Positions 1 through 8,198 of a DNA stretch of 64,000 nucleotides are shown here, piece after piece. The stretch is from Palsa-504 sp963790065 (GTDB lineage Bacteria; Actinomycetota; Actinomycetes; Streptosporangiales; Streptosporangiaceae), in NCBI GenBank assembly GCA_963790065.1, contig CAWBNK010000011.1, forward strand, positions 61,844 to 125,843, written 5' to 3'. Below the pieces are notes generated by a model. It was not told the origin of the DNA, ran no database searches, and saw nothing but the letters and a program-made list of their open reading frames with translations. Every line of letters starts with the position of its first letter. The stretch's first letter is position 1. Position numbers and translations under genes: made by a program.

Positions 1-232
1 TTGCGGACGCCGCCGCTTGCACGTGTCCGGCCAGCCGGAGCAGGTCCTGCAGGTCGAGGTCGTATACTTCGGCCAGCGCCCACAGCACGTTCGGCGCCGG
101 CCGCTCGATTGTCCCGGTCTCGATCTGCGACAGGTGGGCGTTGTGGATCCCGGTGCGGCGCTCCACCTCCCGCAGGCTCCACTTCTTCCCCTCGCGCGCG
201 GCGGCGAGCTTATCCCCTAGGTCCGTCGCCAT
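1..232 (-). CDS. XRE-family helix-turn-helix regulator (3' end beyond window)
   Basis: Reading the minus strand from an ATG at 232 gives an N-terminal helix-turn-helix of the Cro/C1 (XRE) type: MATDLGDKLAAAREGKKWSL followed by REVERRTGIHNAHLSQIETG and a third-helix region ending in LAEVYDLDLQDLLRLAGH. The frame stays open to the window edge, so only about 77 residues are visible. It is transcribed away from the ubiquitin-like cluster starting at 360, and a palindrome lies in the shared intergenic region, so it probably controls that cluster and itself. In actinomycetes such small XRE proteins are often followed by an ImmA/IrrE-type peptidase, but that would lie outside the window. Confidence 0.85.
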   Translation of the reverse strand, partial: MATDLGDKLAAAREGKKWSLREVERRTGIHNAHLSQIETGTIERPAPNVLWALAEVYDLDLQDLLRLAGHVQAAASA

Positions 233-302
233 CTTCGATCCCCTCCCTGGCAGGGCATCTGGGACACTGATGGTACCGGGTTCGCGAAGCCTTAGCACCT
301 CC

Positions 303-318
303 GCTAATCTGGATTAGC
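303..318. promoter_or_regulatory. Candidate XRE operator palindrome
   Basis: GCTAATCTGGATTAGC is a perfect 7-bp inverted repeat around a 2-bp centre, lying between the divergent XRE gene and the ubiquitin-like gene. The 9-mer TTAGCACCT also occurs twice (292-300 and 314-322). Position and symmetry suit a dimeric HTH repressor site. No binding data; the assignment is inference. Confidence 0.5.
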
Positions 319-359
319 ACCTGTAGCCAGAGCGGCAGGAGGTGCGTAAGGGGATTTAA

Positions 360-652
360 GTGACTATCCAGGATGAGGCCGGGACCGTCCGGGCGGTACG
401 CCGATTACGGGGCAGGCGAGCTTCCCGGTCTCGGCGAAGGGCCCCTACCGGGCGCAGGTCCCGCCGCAGGACACGGCCGGGAGCGTGCGCGTGGCCGCGA
501 TGGAGTTCTTCGAGGCGTCCGACGGCGCGGACTACACCTACGTGCTGACCCACGGCGGGCACGACGTGCCGGATGACCGGACCGTCGGCCAGGTCGCCGA
601 CGAGAAGGACGCGGTGGAGTTCCGGCTGGTCAAGAAGATCACCCAGGGCTGA
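360..652 (+). pseudogene. Ubiquitin-like protein (Ubl), one frameshift
   Basis: A GTG at 360 follows purine-rich sequence (AGGAGG further upstream, AAGGGG close by) and opens with VTIQDEAGTVRAVR. The rest of the protein is one frame back, as if one base were missing near 400: PITGQASFPVSAKGPYRAQV, then a stretch with EFFEASDGADYTYVL, and the end KDAVEFRLVKKITQG. The repaired product would be about 97 residues and ends in a free glycine, as expected for a protein conjugated without prior trimming. The identification rests mainly on its place before E2-like, JAB and E1-like genes, plus size and C-terminus. There is no internal stop beyond the single shift, so this is either very recent decay or a sequencing indel. 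Confidence 0.6.
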
Positions 653-1090
653 TGGCCGACCAGGAAACGCTGCTGAACCGGCAGCGGACGAAGCGGCCGT
701 CGCGGGCTTCCTGGCCAGCAGCGGCGGCCGCCTCGCCCGGGACGAGGCCGACCCGGCCACGTACTGGCTGACCGTCCGGCCGGCCTCGGCGCCGCACGAG
801 ACCTACCACATCAAGGTCACCTGGACCGCCTATCCCCATCAGGCGGCGTCGGTCAAGTTCGCCGACGGCATCGGCGGATGGGTCACGATGCCGCGGGCGT
901 GGCCGGTCATCCCCGGGTACCGGGCGGCGAGCCAGGACATCTGCAAGCCGATGACGGCCGAGGGGTTCGCGCTGCACCCGCAATGGCAGTCCGGGCCGGA
1001 CGCCTGGCCTGCCAGGGCAACCCGTTCTTGTGGCTGGCCGAGATGCTGCAATACGACCTGGACAACAGCTACACCGGGCGGGCGGCATGA
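652..1090 (+). pseudogene. E2-like ubiquitin-conjugating protein, two frameshifts
   Basis: The ATG at 652 overlaps the Ubl stop (TGATG) and gives MADQETLLNR. The main body lies in another frame from about 680 to 1015 and includes TYWLTVRPASAPHETYHIKV, KFADGIGGWVTMP and the motif QDICKPMTAEGFALHP, whose cysteine is the likely thioester residue of bacterial E2-like proteins. A second shift near 1015 leads into GNPFLWLAEMLQYDLDNSYT and the stop. Repaired length is about 146 residues, normal for the family. The stop overlaps the JAB start (ATGA). Two indels in under 450 bases, with good protein sequence on each side, suggest early decay or poor local sequence. Confidence 0.65.
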
Positions 1091-1581
1091 CCGCGGCCAT
1101 GCCGCTGGACGTCCCGGCCGCAGCAGGCCCGGCCATAGCCGCCGAGGTCCGCCGTTACGGGGCGCTGGACGTCGAGACCGGCGGCTTCCTGCTCGCCCCG
1201 GAACGGACCGTCGCCGTGTGCACCGTGGCGTTCGCCTGCACCAGCGGCATCACCCGGCGGCGCCTCCAGCTGCAGATCAGCGAGATCGCCCTGGACCAGC
1301 TATTCGCCTATGCCGGAACGCAGGGCTGCTGGGTGCCCGCCCAGTTCCACTCCCACGCCGGGGAAGCGTTCCTGTCGAGGACCGACCGCGAGTACGGCCT
1401 GCGCGTCCCCGGATTCATCTCCGCCGTCATCCCCGGCTTCGCTGACCCGCCCATGAGCCCCGACGCCTGGACCTGGTGGCGATTCGATCGAGGCGAATGG
1501 CACACGGTCGGCAGCCCGTCTGCCGGAGGCTGCGATCTTCGGCAGGTCGTCTTCGACGAGGATGGCGTCCGTGGCCGATGA
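1087..1581 (+). CDS. JAB/MPN (JAMM) metallopeptidase of a bacterial Ubl cluster
   Basis: This 164-residue protein is the only intact gene of the cluster. It has the JAMM zinc-peptidase signature: an upstream acidic residue in DVETGG (E30), then QFHSHAGEAFLSRTD, with His88, His90, Ser97 and Asp100 as metal and catalytic ligands. The HxH-to-Ser spacing is six residues, slightly tight. Proteins of this kind cleave a ubiquitin-like protein from its target or trim its C-terminus. It starts inside the E2-like stop (ATGA) and its own stop overlaps an ATG at 1578, so the four genes were built as one transcript. A RadC-type role is unlikely given size and neighbours. Confidence 0.8.
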   Translation: MTAAMPLDVPAAAGPAIAAEVRRYGALDVETGGFLLAPERTVAVCTVAFACTSGITRRRLQLQISEIALDQLFAYAGTQGCWVPAQFHSHAGEAFLSRTDREYGLRVPGFISAVIPGFADPPMSPDAWTWWRFDRGEWHTVGSPSAGGCDLRQVVFDEDGVRGR

Positions 1582-3026
1582 GCATTCCCGCCTGCTGCTC
1601 CTGGCGCAGCGGGCCACCGGCCGACCGCAGGGCCTGCTGGAACAGGCGCTAGAGGCAAGCCGCGTCACAGTCAGCCTGGATCGACATGCCCGCCGCTTTG
1701 CTGACCACACGGGTCCTCCTGACCACGCTGCGGCGTGGACCCGGCGAACTCGTCCTCGAACGCGACGGGCTGTCACCTGCGGCGGCAGATCAGCTGGCAG
1801 TGGCCGTCGCGGCCGTGGATCCGGGCCGTCCGCTGAGCTTCGCGAACCGCGCCGACAGCGAATGCACCATCAGGCTCCATGTGGGAACCGGCGCCGCCCG
1901 CGCCGTCCGATCGTCCCGGAGGGATACGGCGCACACATCGTCGGCCAGGCCACGGCAGTCATCCGGCCCTCCCGACCCGGGAACGCGATCGGCGCCATCT
2001 ATACCGCCGCGCTCGGGGCAGCCGAGGCATTCAAGCGGACCGCCCGCGTGCTACCCGGCCGCAGGGTCCTGCACCGGCATCTGTGGTTCTGCCCCGTAAC
2101 CCTGGCCAGTGACCTGCGGGCTGCCCCGGACCTGCCGCGCGACATGGACCTCGATCTCGCGCTCCTGGGCGTCGGCGCGGTCGGAACCGGGATCGTGCTG
2201 CTCCTGGACGCGATGAACGCCACCGGGCGGCTTCTGGCGGCGGACCGCGAGCGGTTCGGTCCGGAGAACCGCGGCACGTACTCACTCGGCGGACAGCGGA
2301 AACCCTGGCCGCGCCCTGGAAAACCGACCTCGCCCGGGCGGCGCTGCGCCGGTTCGATGTCATCTCATTCCGCGGACCTGTGGAGCAGCTTCCCGCAGCG
2401 GTCGACAGCGGCACCATCCCCTGGGTCCGCACTGTGCTCACGGCGCTGGACTCGGCAAATGCCCGCCGGGAAGCACAGCGCCTATGGCCAGACCGGCTCA
2501 TCGACGCGGCCACTGGCGAGACCATGCTTGGCATCCACGACCACGAGTACGGTACCGGGCGATGCCTGATCTGTGTCTTCCCCCCCGAGCGCTCTGGGGC
2601 GGGCGCCGCACGCCGCCTAGCTGACCTAACAGGCCTGACCGCCGAACGGGCAATGCGCGGCGATGACCCGCTGACCGAGGAGGACCTCGCCGGCCTGACC
2701 GAAAGACAACAGCAGCTGCTGAGGCCCCACCTCGACGAACCGGTGTGCGGCCTGGCCCAGGCCATCGGCCTGACCGGACTCGACGCCGCCGGGTTCCGGC
2801 CCTCGATCCCGTTCGTATCTCTGCAGGCCGCCTGCCTGTCCGTCGGGCGGCTCATCGCCACCAGACTCGGCGTCAGGCCCGCCGGGAACCTGGTGCAATA
2901 CGACGGGCTGTTCGGCCCCCAACGGCAACCGCCGACTGGATGAACCGCCGACCAGGCTGCTACTGCCAGACCCGCGCCGACACCATCGAGCATGTCAGGC
3001 AGACACGGGCCCGGATCGCGGCCTGA
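1562..3026 (+). pseudogene. E1/ThiF-like Ubl-activating enzyme, several frameshifts
   Basis: Pieces of one protein follow each other in three frames: ADEHSRLLLLAQRATGRPQG (frame of 1562), TRVLLTTLRRGPGELVLERD (from about 1690), IVPEGYGAHIVGQATAVIRP leading to the nucleotide-binding LALLGVGAVGTGIVLLLDA and ENRGTYSLGG (about 1910-2290), then TLAAPWKTDLARAALRRFDV through GRCLICVFP (about 2290-2935), and finally MNRRPGCYCQTRADTIEHVR to the stop. The GxGxxG Rossmann motif, the GTYSLGG segment and the paired cysteines CLIC and CYC fit adenylating enzymes of ThiF/E1 type. At least four frame changes are needed. The order Ubl, E2, JAB, E1 supports the assignment; the exact start is uncertain. Confidence 0.65.
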
Positions 3027-3558
3027 AGCCAAACCGGCAGCCAGCAACCGGTACGGCGCCTGCGCCCGGACTGGTGTGGCGGAGCGTGGCTGCGACCGCG
3101 GTCACCCGCAGGTACCAACGTCGGCCGACGACCTGCCGCGAGGGAGATATGCGGCTTATGCTTGCGACGAAGTAACAGCGCATAGATAGCCTCGATCGCG
3201 AGTCGACGCGCCGGGCTGGCGAAGCTATTGGAGGATTTGTTCGATATCCCGATTGCCGGCACGATGCTCCATCGTCCCGGCGAGTTGCGGACCGATCCCG
3301 CTGCCTGTGAGGCGGATGGTGCTGAAGGGTGGCCTGGGTTCGACGGCAACGAAGTCGTAGTGACACCATGTCGTCTGGTGCGCATCGTTGTGACAACGAC
3401 GTCGTTGAGCGGCCCTTCGCGGCTGTTGCTGGTGGTGACAGAGCGGCTAGATAGGGCGAGAGTGCCAGAAACGGACGATGTCCGTATCCGCTACTGGCTC
3501 GAGCTAGCCGGTTCTATGGTCCATCGCCGGAAGCGAGCGGTTACCGCGGGCCCTCAGG
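3027..3558. other. Intergenic stretch with a possible gene fragment
   Basis: No convincing complete gene. From about 3193 one plus frame reads plausibly as protein (RRAGLAKLLEDLFDIPIAGT) and stays open to 3584, but it lacks a good start, has no recognisable family and runs into the 3' end of the opposite gene. It may be a remnant of a longer coding sequence; I assign no function. Confidence 0.3.
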
Positions 3559-3990
3559 TTAGAACCAGAGCCGACGGGCCTTGAAGGTCCAGATCCGGTA
3601 GTCATACCAGCCGCAGCCCACGGCGAAGACCAGGCACATGATGGACGCCGCGGGCAGACCGGTCAGCCACTCCAGAACGGCGCCCACGGCCAGGATGATC
3701 GTGAACGCTGCCCATAGCGCGCCGCAGACAATGCGTACCACGCTGTAGGCGCGAGGCCGTCGCCTGGGCGCGTACTGGTCCGGCGGCGGATAGACAGGGG
3801 GCGGGAAAGGCTGGATGGGCGGCGGGGAGACGTGGCGCGGGAACTCGGGCAGCGGTTGGCCGGGCGGTGGGTAGGCAGGCGGCGGGTAAGCGGGCGGTGG
3901 GAATGCAGGCGGTGGGTAGGCAGGCGACTGGTCGGGCGTCGGCTGGGGCGTCATGCCCCTGAAGTCCGGCTCGGGTGACATCGCAGTCAT
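3559..3990 (-). CDS. Proline-rich small membrane protein
   Basis: The 143-residue product begins with a cytoplasm-type tail dominated by PPPAYPPPAYPPP repeats (about residues 15-70), then a basic RRRPRAY patch, then two hydrophobic segments (VVRIVCGALWAAFTIILAVG and GLPAASIMCLVFAVGCGWYD), ending RIWTFKARRLWF. The ATG at 3990 is preferred over a GTG two codons upstream because GGGAG lies 8 bases before it. Such Pro/Tyr-rich tails in actinomycetes are common on small membrane proteins of unknown role. It stands alone, convergent with nothing and divergent from the large membrane gene at 4176. Confidence 0.65.
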   Translation of the reverse strand: MTAMSPEPDFRGMTPQPTPDQSPAYPPPAFPPPAYPPPAYPPPGQPLPEFPRHVSPPPIQPFPPPVYPPPDQYAPRRRPRAYSVVRIVCGALWAAFTIILAVGAVLEWLTGLPAASIMCLVFAVGCGWYDYRIWTFKARRLWF

Positions 3991-4175
3991 GATCACAGCT
4001 CCCTCGATAGGTCGGCAGGGTCAGGCCACTGCGACAGCGGCGTCGGCGGTCCCGATGTCCTCAGGCTCGCCGATCAGCGGTCTTCATTGCTGGGGCGGTC
4101 CATCCCGTGCCGTCCCGTTCCACGCGCCGCCCGCGGAGGGCGTTCTGCTCCGCGCTCAGGCCCTAAAGTGGGTCC

Positions 4176-7142
4176 GTGCGTCGTGAACCGCGTGCCTCTG
4201 GGGTCACTGAGGTTCCTGAGGCAGACGATAAGACTGCGTCGATCCCGGCAGTCGAGGACGGCACCCCAGAACAGGACGCCACCGAGGCGAAAGCAACCGA
4301 GGCGAAAGCAACCGAGGCGAAAGCAACCGAGGCGAAAGCAACCGAGGCGGAAGCAATCGAGCCGAACGCCGCAGAGACGGACGCTGCGGAGCTAGATGTG
4401 GTCAGGCAGGATGCCGCGGAGGAAGATACCGCAGGACCGTCCGAGCCGGACGCGACCGAGTCGGCCCGCGACGCGGAACGTTCCACCGCACAGAGTGCGG
4501 CCGAAGACGACGCCGCCGGCCCGAGTACTAACAATCCGGCCACCATCAGCCAGAACACGCCGGAAGCGAGCAGCACCGAGCCGGCCGCACCCGCAGAGAC
4601 CACGCTCGAGCTGACGATGTCCGGAGCGGATACCACTGAGCCGGCCGACCTCGCAGGTACGATCACCGACCCGGCCGCGTCCGCAGAGACCAGATCCGAG
4701 CCGGCTGGCGCCGCAGCGGCCATGCGTGCGCCGCGTCCGGTCCGGCCGCGGTCGCGGATGCCTGGCCTGGTTTTCGCCGCGGTCACCGTGGTGCCCGCGC
4801 TGCTGGCCGCGGCCTGGCTGCTGCCGGGGCTTCCGCTGCTGCTCACCGGGCGGCTCACCGCGCCGCCCATGGTGTTCATGTCCGCCCCGCTGGCCGTCGG
4901 GCTCTGCTACTTCGCGCTGCGGCAGCTGCCCGCGAGCTGGCCGGGCCTGCGCCTCCGCACCAAGCCGCCAACCGGACCGCAACCCGAAGCGCAGCAACCC
5001 GACACGCGGCAGCAACCCGACACGCGGCAGCAACCCGACACGCAACAGCAACCCGACACGCAGCCCCAGGCCCAGGCCCAGGCCCAGGCGCAACGAGCCC
5101 CGGTGCCCTGGTGGACGGTCGCGGCCACCGTCGCCGTGGCGGTCGTGTTCGCCGTCTGGCAGATCGCCGAGCGCACCGAACAGATCATTTTCCTCCGCGA
5201 CCCGTCCACCTACCTCCAGGTCGGGTACTGGATCGCCCACCACGGCGTGCTGCCCATCCCTGATTCCGTGGCGGCGTTCGGCGGCCCGCACACGGGCCTG
5301 ACGTTCGCCAGCATCAACTACTATCCGGTCGGCTCCGGGCTCGCGCCGCAGTTCATGACCGGGATGCCGCTGGTCCTGGCCGCGGCGATCTGGCTGGGCG
5401 GGATCCCGGCCGCGCTGGTGACCACGCCGCTGATCGGCGCGTGCGCGGTGCTCTCGTTCGCCGGCCTGGTCGGCCGGCTGGCCGGCGCCCGGTGGGCGCC
5501 GGTGGCGGCCGCGGTGCTGGCCGTGAGCCTGCCCGAGCAGTACACCAGCCGCAGCACGTTCAGCGAGCCCCTGGCCCAGGTCCTGCTGTTCGGCGGCCTG
5601 TGCCTGCTGATCGACTCCATGGTGATCAAGCGCGCCACCCGCCCAGCCAGCGCCAGCGCCAGCACCGAAACCAGCGCCAGCACCGAAACCAACGCCAGCG
5701 CCAGCGCCAGCACCGGAACCAGCGCCAGCGCCGGCACCAGCGGACCCACGCATTACCCGACCCAGGACATCGTCCTGGCCGCGCTGGCCGGCCTGACCCT
5801 GGGCCTGACCATCCTGGTCCGCATCGACGGCCTCAGCGACATCCTGCCCGCCGTCCCGTTCCTGGGCGTGCTGCTCGCCGCGCGCCGCAGGCAAGGCATC
5901 CCGTTCGGGATCGGCCTGGTCATCGGGGTGGGCTACGGCCTGGCCGACGGCTATATCCTGTCCCGCCCCTACCTGGACCTCGAGGCCCCCTCGCTGCGCC
6001 CGCTGGCCCTGATCACCGGCCTGGTCATCCTCCTTACCGTGGCCGGCGTCCTGCTGACCCGGAGCCAAAAAACCCTGGCCCGCCTGCGCCGCCGGCTGCC
6101 GAGACGAATAATCCGCTGGCTCCCGGAAGCCGCCGCCCTGGCCACCGTGCTGGTCTTCGTCGCCTTCGCCATCCGGCCGCTGGTGCAGACCGTAGCGGGC
6201 GAGACCGACCCCACCTCGATCGCCTACGTCGCCGAACTCCAGAAGCTCGCCGGCCTCCCCATCGACGGAAAACAGCAGTACTACCAGGACAGCCTGTACT
6301 GGGTCATCTGGTACATCGGCCTGCCCGCGGTGCTGCTGGGCGCCTTCGGCCTGGCCCTGCTGGCCCGCCGCTGCACGCGGGCCCTGCTGACCTGGAAGGA
6401 CCCGGACGCCGAGGCCCGCATCTGGGCGCTGCCGCTGCTCATCGCCATCTGGGTCATCGTGACCGTGCTGTGGCGCCCGGCGGTGTCCCCGGACCAGCCG
6501 TGGGCCAGCAGGCGCCTGGTCCCGTTCGTGCTGCCCGGCCTGATCCTGGGTGCCATCTGGGCCACCGCCTGGCTGCGCGAGCGGGCCGGCCTGCTCGGCC
6601 GCAACCGGGCCACCAGCGCCGTGGTGGCCACGTTCTGCGCGGCCTCGCTGCTGATCCCACCCGCGCTGACCAACCTGGATCCCGGCTTCGTCCGCAACTC
6701 CTCCGGCTCCGGCAGTCACCTGAGCGCGCACGGCATGGCGTTCCGCACCATCGGCGCGGGCGAGCTGGCCGCGGTGAACAAGCTGTGCCGGGCGATCGGG
6801 CCTGACGCCTCGGTGGTCATCCTCGACTCGCTCACCGCCGACCGCTTCGCCCAGATCGTCAGGGGCATGTGCGACACCCCCACCGCTCAGCTGACCCAGG
6901 TCAGCCCGGCCACCGTCAGCTCAGTCGTCATCGGCATCAGGAGGGCCGGCCGCCGCCCGGTCCTGCTCGCCCAGTACGAGTCAGAACTGACCCCGTTCGG
7001 CGGTTCCCCCACCGAGGTGCTCAACCTGCTGACCACCCAGGAGGCGCACAACCTGACCGCGCCGCCCACCCGGACCTGGCTGATCCACTACACGGTATGG
7101 CTGTCCCAGCCGTTCACTAGCGGGCCCCCGCCGGCGACTTAG
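4176..7142 (+). CDS. GT-C-like polytopic membrane glycosyltransferase with acidic repeat tail
   Basis: This 988-residue protein starts at a GTG. Its first ~180 residues are a low-complexity Ala/Glu/Thr/Asp tail, including five near-identical ATEAK units coded by a 15-bp tandem repeat. The remainder is a chain of hydrophobic helices, with two further low-complexity loops (QPDTRQ repeats near residue 275 and STETSAS repeats near residue 500). The segment EQIIFLRDPSTYLQVGYWIA, with an acidic residue at the start of the first large loop, resembles GT-C enzymes that use polyprenyl-phosphate sugars. The C-terminal region after residue 840 looks extracytoplasmic. It heads a block of glycosyltransferases. 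The GT-C assignment is from architecture, not a specific family match. Confidence 0.65.
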   Translation: MRREPRASGVTEVPEADDKTASIPAVEDGTPEQDATEAKATEAKATEAKATEAKATEAEAIEPNAAETDAAELDVVRQDAAEEDTAGPSEPDATESARDAERSTAQSAAEDDAAGPSTNNPATISQNTPEASSTEPAAPAETTLELTMSGADTTEPADLAGTITDPAASAETRSEPAGAAAAMRAPRPVRPRSRMPGLVFAAVTVVPALLAAAWLLPGLPLLLTGRLTAPPMVFMSAPLAVGLCYFALRQLPASWPGLRLRTKPPTGPQPEAQQPDTRQQPDTRQQPDTQQQPDTQPQAQAQAQAQRAPVPWWTVAATVAVAVVFAVWQIAERTEQIIFLRDPSTYLQVGYWIAHHGVLPIPDSVAAFGGPHTGLTFASINYYPVGSGLAPQFMTGMPLVLAAAIWLGGIPAALVTTPLIGACAVLSFAGLVGRLAGARWAPVAAAVLAVSLPEQYTSRSTFSEPLAQVLLFGGLCLLIDSMVIKRATRPASASASTETSASTETNASASASTGTSASAGTSGPTHYPTQDIVLAALAGLTLGLTILVRIDGLSDILPAVPFLGVLLAARRRQGIPFGIGLVIGVGYGLADGYILSRPYLDLEAPSLRPLALITGLVILLTVAGVLLTRSQKTLARLRRRLPRRIIRWLPEAAALATVLVFVAFAIRPLVQTVAGETDPTSIAYVAELQKLAGLPIDGKQQYYQDSLYWVIWYIGLPAVLLGAFGLALLARRCTRALLTWKDPDAEARIWALPLLIAIWVIVTVLWRPAVSPDQPWASRRLVPFVLPGLILGAIWATAWLRERAGLLGRNRATSAVVATFCAASLLIPPALTNLDPGFVRNSSGSGSHLSAHGMAFRTIGAGELAAVNKLCRAIGPDASVVILDSLTADRFAQIVRGMCDTPTAQLTQVSPATVSSVVIGIRRAGRRPVLLAQYESELTPFGGSPTEVLNLLTTQEAHNLTAPPTRTWLIHYTVWLSQPFTSGPPPAT
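4281..4355 (+). repeat. 15-bp in-frame tandem repeat (5 units)
   Basis: ACCGAGGCGAAAGCA is repeated four times exactly and a fifth time with one change. The units are in frame and encode TEAKA-type repeats of the N-terminal tail of the GT-C-like protein. A related 18-bp repeat (CAGCAACCCGACACGCGG, with small variations) occurs around 4995-5060 of the same gene. Confidence 0.9.
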
Positions 7143-7202
7143 CGTGACCAGCTTCGGCCCACCGGCCGCGAAACCCCCGGCAGCGGAGTATCCTCCCCGG
7201 TC

Positions 7203-8171
7203 GTGAGCACTTTCCCGCTGGAGCACCCCGCGGAGCCCGCGCATCCTGCGGAGCCCGCGGAGCCTGCGTACCCCGCGGAGCCCGCCGTTCCGCACGCCTC
7301 CATCGTGCTGCCCTGCTTCAACGAGGAACAGCACGTGCTGCTGGAGGTCGAGCGGATCTGCGCCGCGATGGACAAGAGCGGGATCGGTTACGAGCTGCTC
7401 GCCATCGACGACGGCTCGACCGACGAGACGCTGGCCCGGCTGCGCCGCGCCGAGCCGGACTTCCCGAACCTCAAGGTCATCCACTTCCCGCGCAACGGGG
7501 GAGCGGGAACGGTAAGAAGAATCGGCAGCCAGCAGGCCCGGGGCGACATCGTGGTCTGGACCGACGCCGACCTGACCTACCCGAACGAGCGGATCCCCGA
7601 GTTCATCACCATCCTCGACGAGGACCCGACGATCGACCAGGTGGTCGGCGCGCGGACCAGCGAGGAAGGCAGCCTCAAGATCTTCCGCGTGCCGGCCAAG
7701 TGGTTCGTCCGCAAGCTGGCCGAACGCCTCACCAACGCCGACATCCCCGACCTGAACTCCGGCCTGCGCGCCTTCCGCCGCACGGTGGCCCGCCCCTACC
7801 TGCGGCTGCTGCCCCCCGGGTTCTCCTGCGTCACCACGATCACGCTGGCCTTCCTGTCCAACGAGCACGAGGTGCGGTACGTCCCGATCGAGTACGCCAA
7901 GCGGGCCGGCCGGAGCAAGTTCCACTTCTTCTCCGACGCCTACCGGTACGTGCTCCAGGTGCTGCGCATGGTCATGTACTTCAACCCGCTCAAGGTGCTC
8001 ATGCCGCCCGCCCTGTTCCTGCTCGGCCTGGGCATCGCCAAGGGCATCTACGACCTGGTGGTGCACCCGCTGCACTTCGCCAACGACACGATCCTGATCT
8101 TCGTGACCGGCCTCATCCTGGCCTCGCTGGCCCTGCTGGCCGACCTGATCGTCCGCTCCCGCCCAGACTAG
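7203..8171 (+). CDS. Family 2 glycosyltransferase (dolichol-phosphate-mannose-synthase-like)
   Basis: The 322-residue protein begins with a short PAEPAHPAEPAEPA repeat and then the GT2 fold: ASIVLPCFNEEQHVLLEVE, the nucleotide-binding LAIDDGSTDETL, and the acidic WTDADLTYP metal site. HFPRNGGAGTVRRIGSQQAR is typical of the DPM1-like clade that transfers a sugar from a nucleotide donor to polyprenyl phosphate. Two hydrophobic helices at the C-terminus anchor it in the membrane. Such an enzyme could make the lipid-linked sugar used by the GT-C-like protein just upstream (60-base gap), which is an inference from context. Confidence 0.85.
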   Translation: MSTFPLEHPAEPAHPAEPAEPAYPAEPAVPHASIVLPCFNEEQHVLLEVERICAAMDKSGIGYELLAIDDGSTDETLARLRRAEPDFPNLKVIHFPRNGGAGTVRRIGSQQARGDIVVWTDADLTYPNERIPEFITILDEDPTIDQVVGARTSEEGSLKIFRVPAKWFVRKLAERLTNADIPDLNSGLRAFRRTVARPYLRLLPPGFSCVTTITLAFLSNEHEVRYVPIEYAKRAGRSKFHFFSDAYRYVLQVLRMVMYFNPLKVLMPPALFLLGLGIAKGIYDLVVHPLHFANDTILIFVTGLILASLALLADLIVRSRPD

Positions 8172-8198
8172 TGAGCACCGACTAATGAGTAGCCACAC

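Noticed and set aside
3227..3584. Plus-strand frame as a full gene
   Set aside because: Only the first ~30 residues read like protein, the start is poor and the end overlaps an established gene; reported as a fragment only.
4392..6731. Long minus-strand open frame (about 779 codons) opposite the GT-C-like gene
   Set aside because: Composition is Gly/Gln/Arg/Ala shadow of a hydrophobic plus-strand gene; no motifs or ribosome site.
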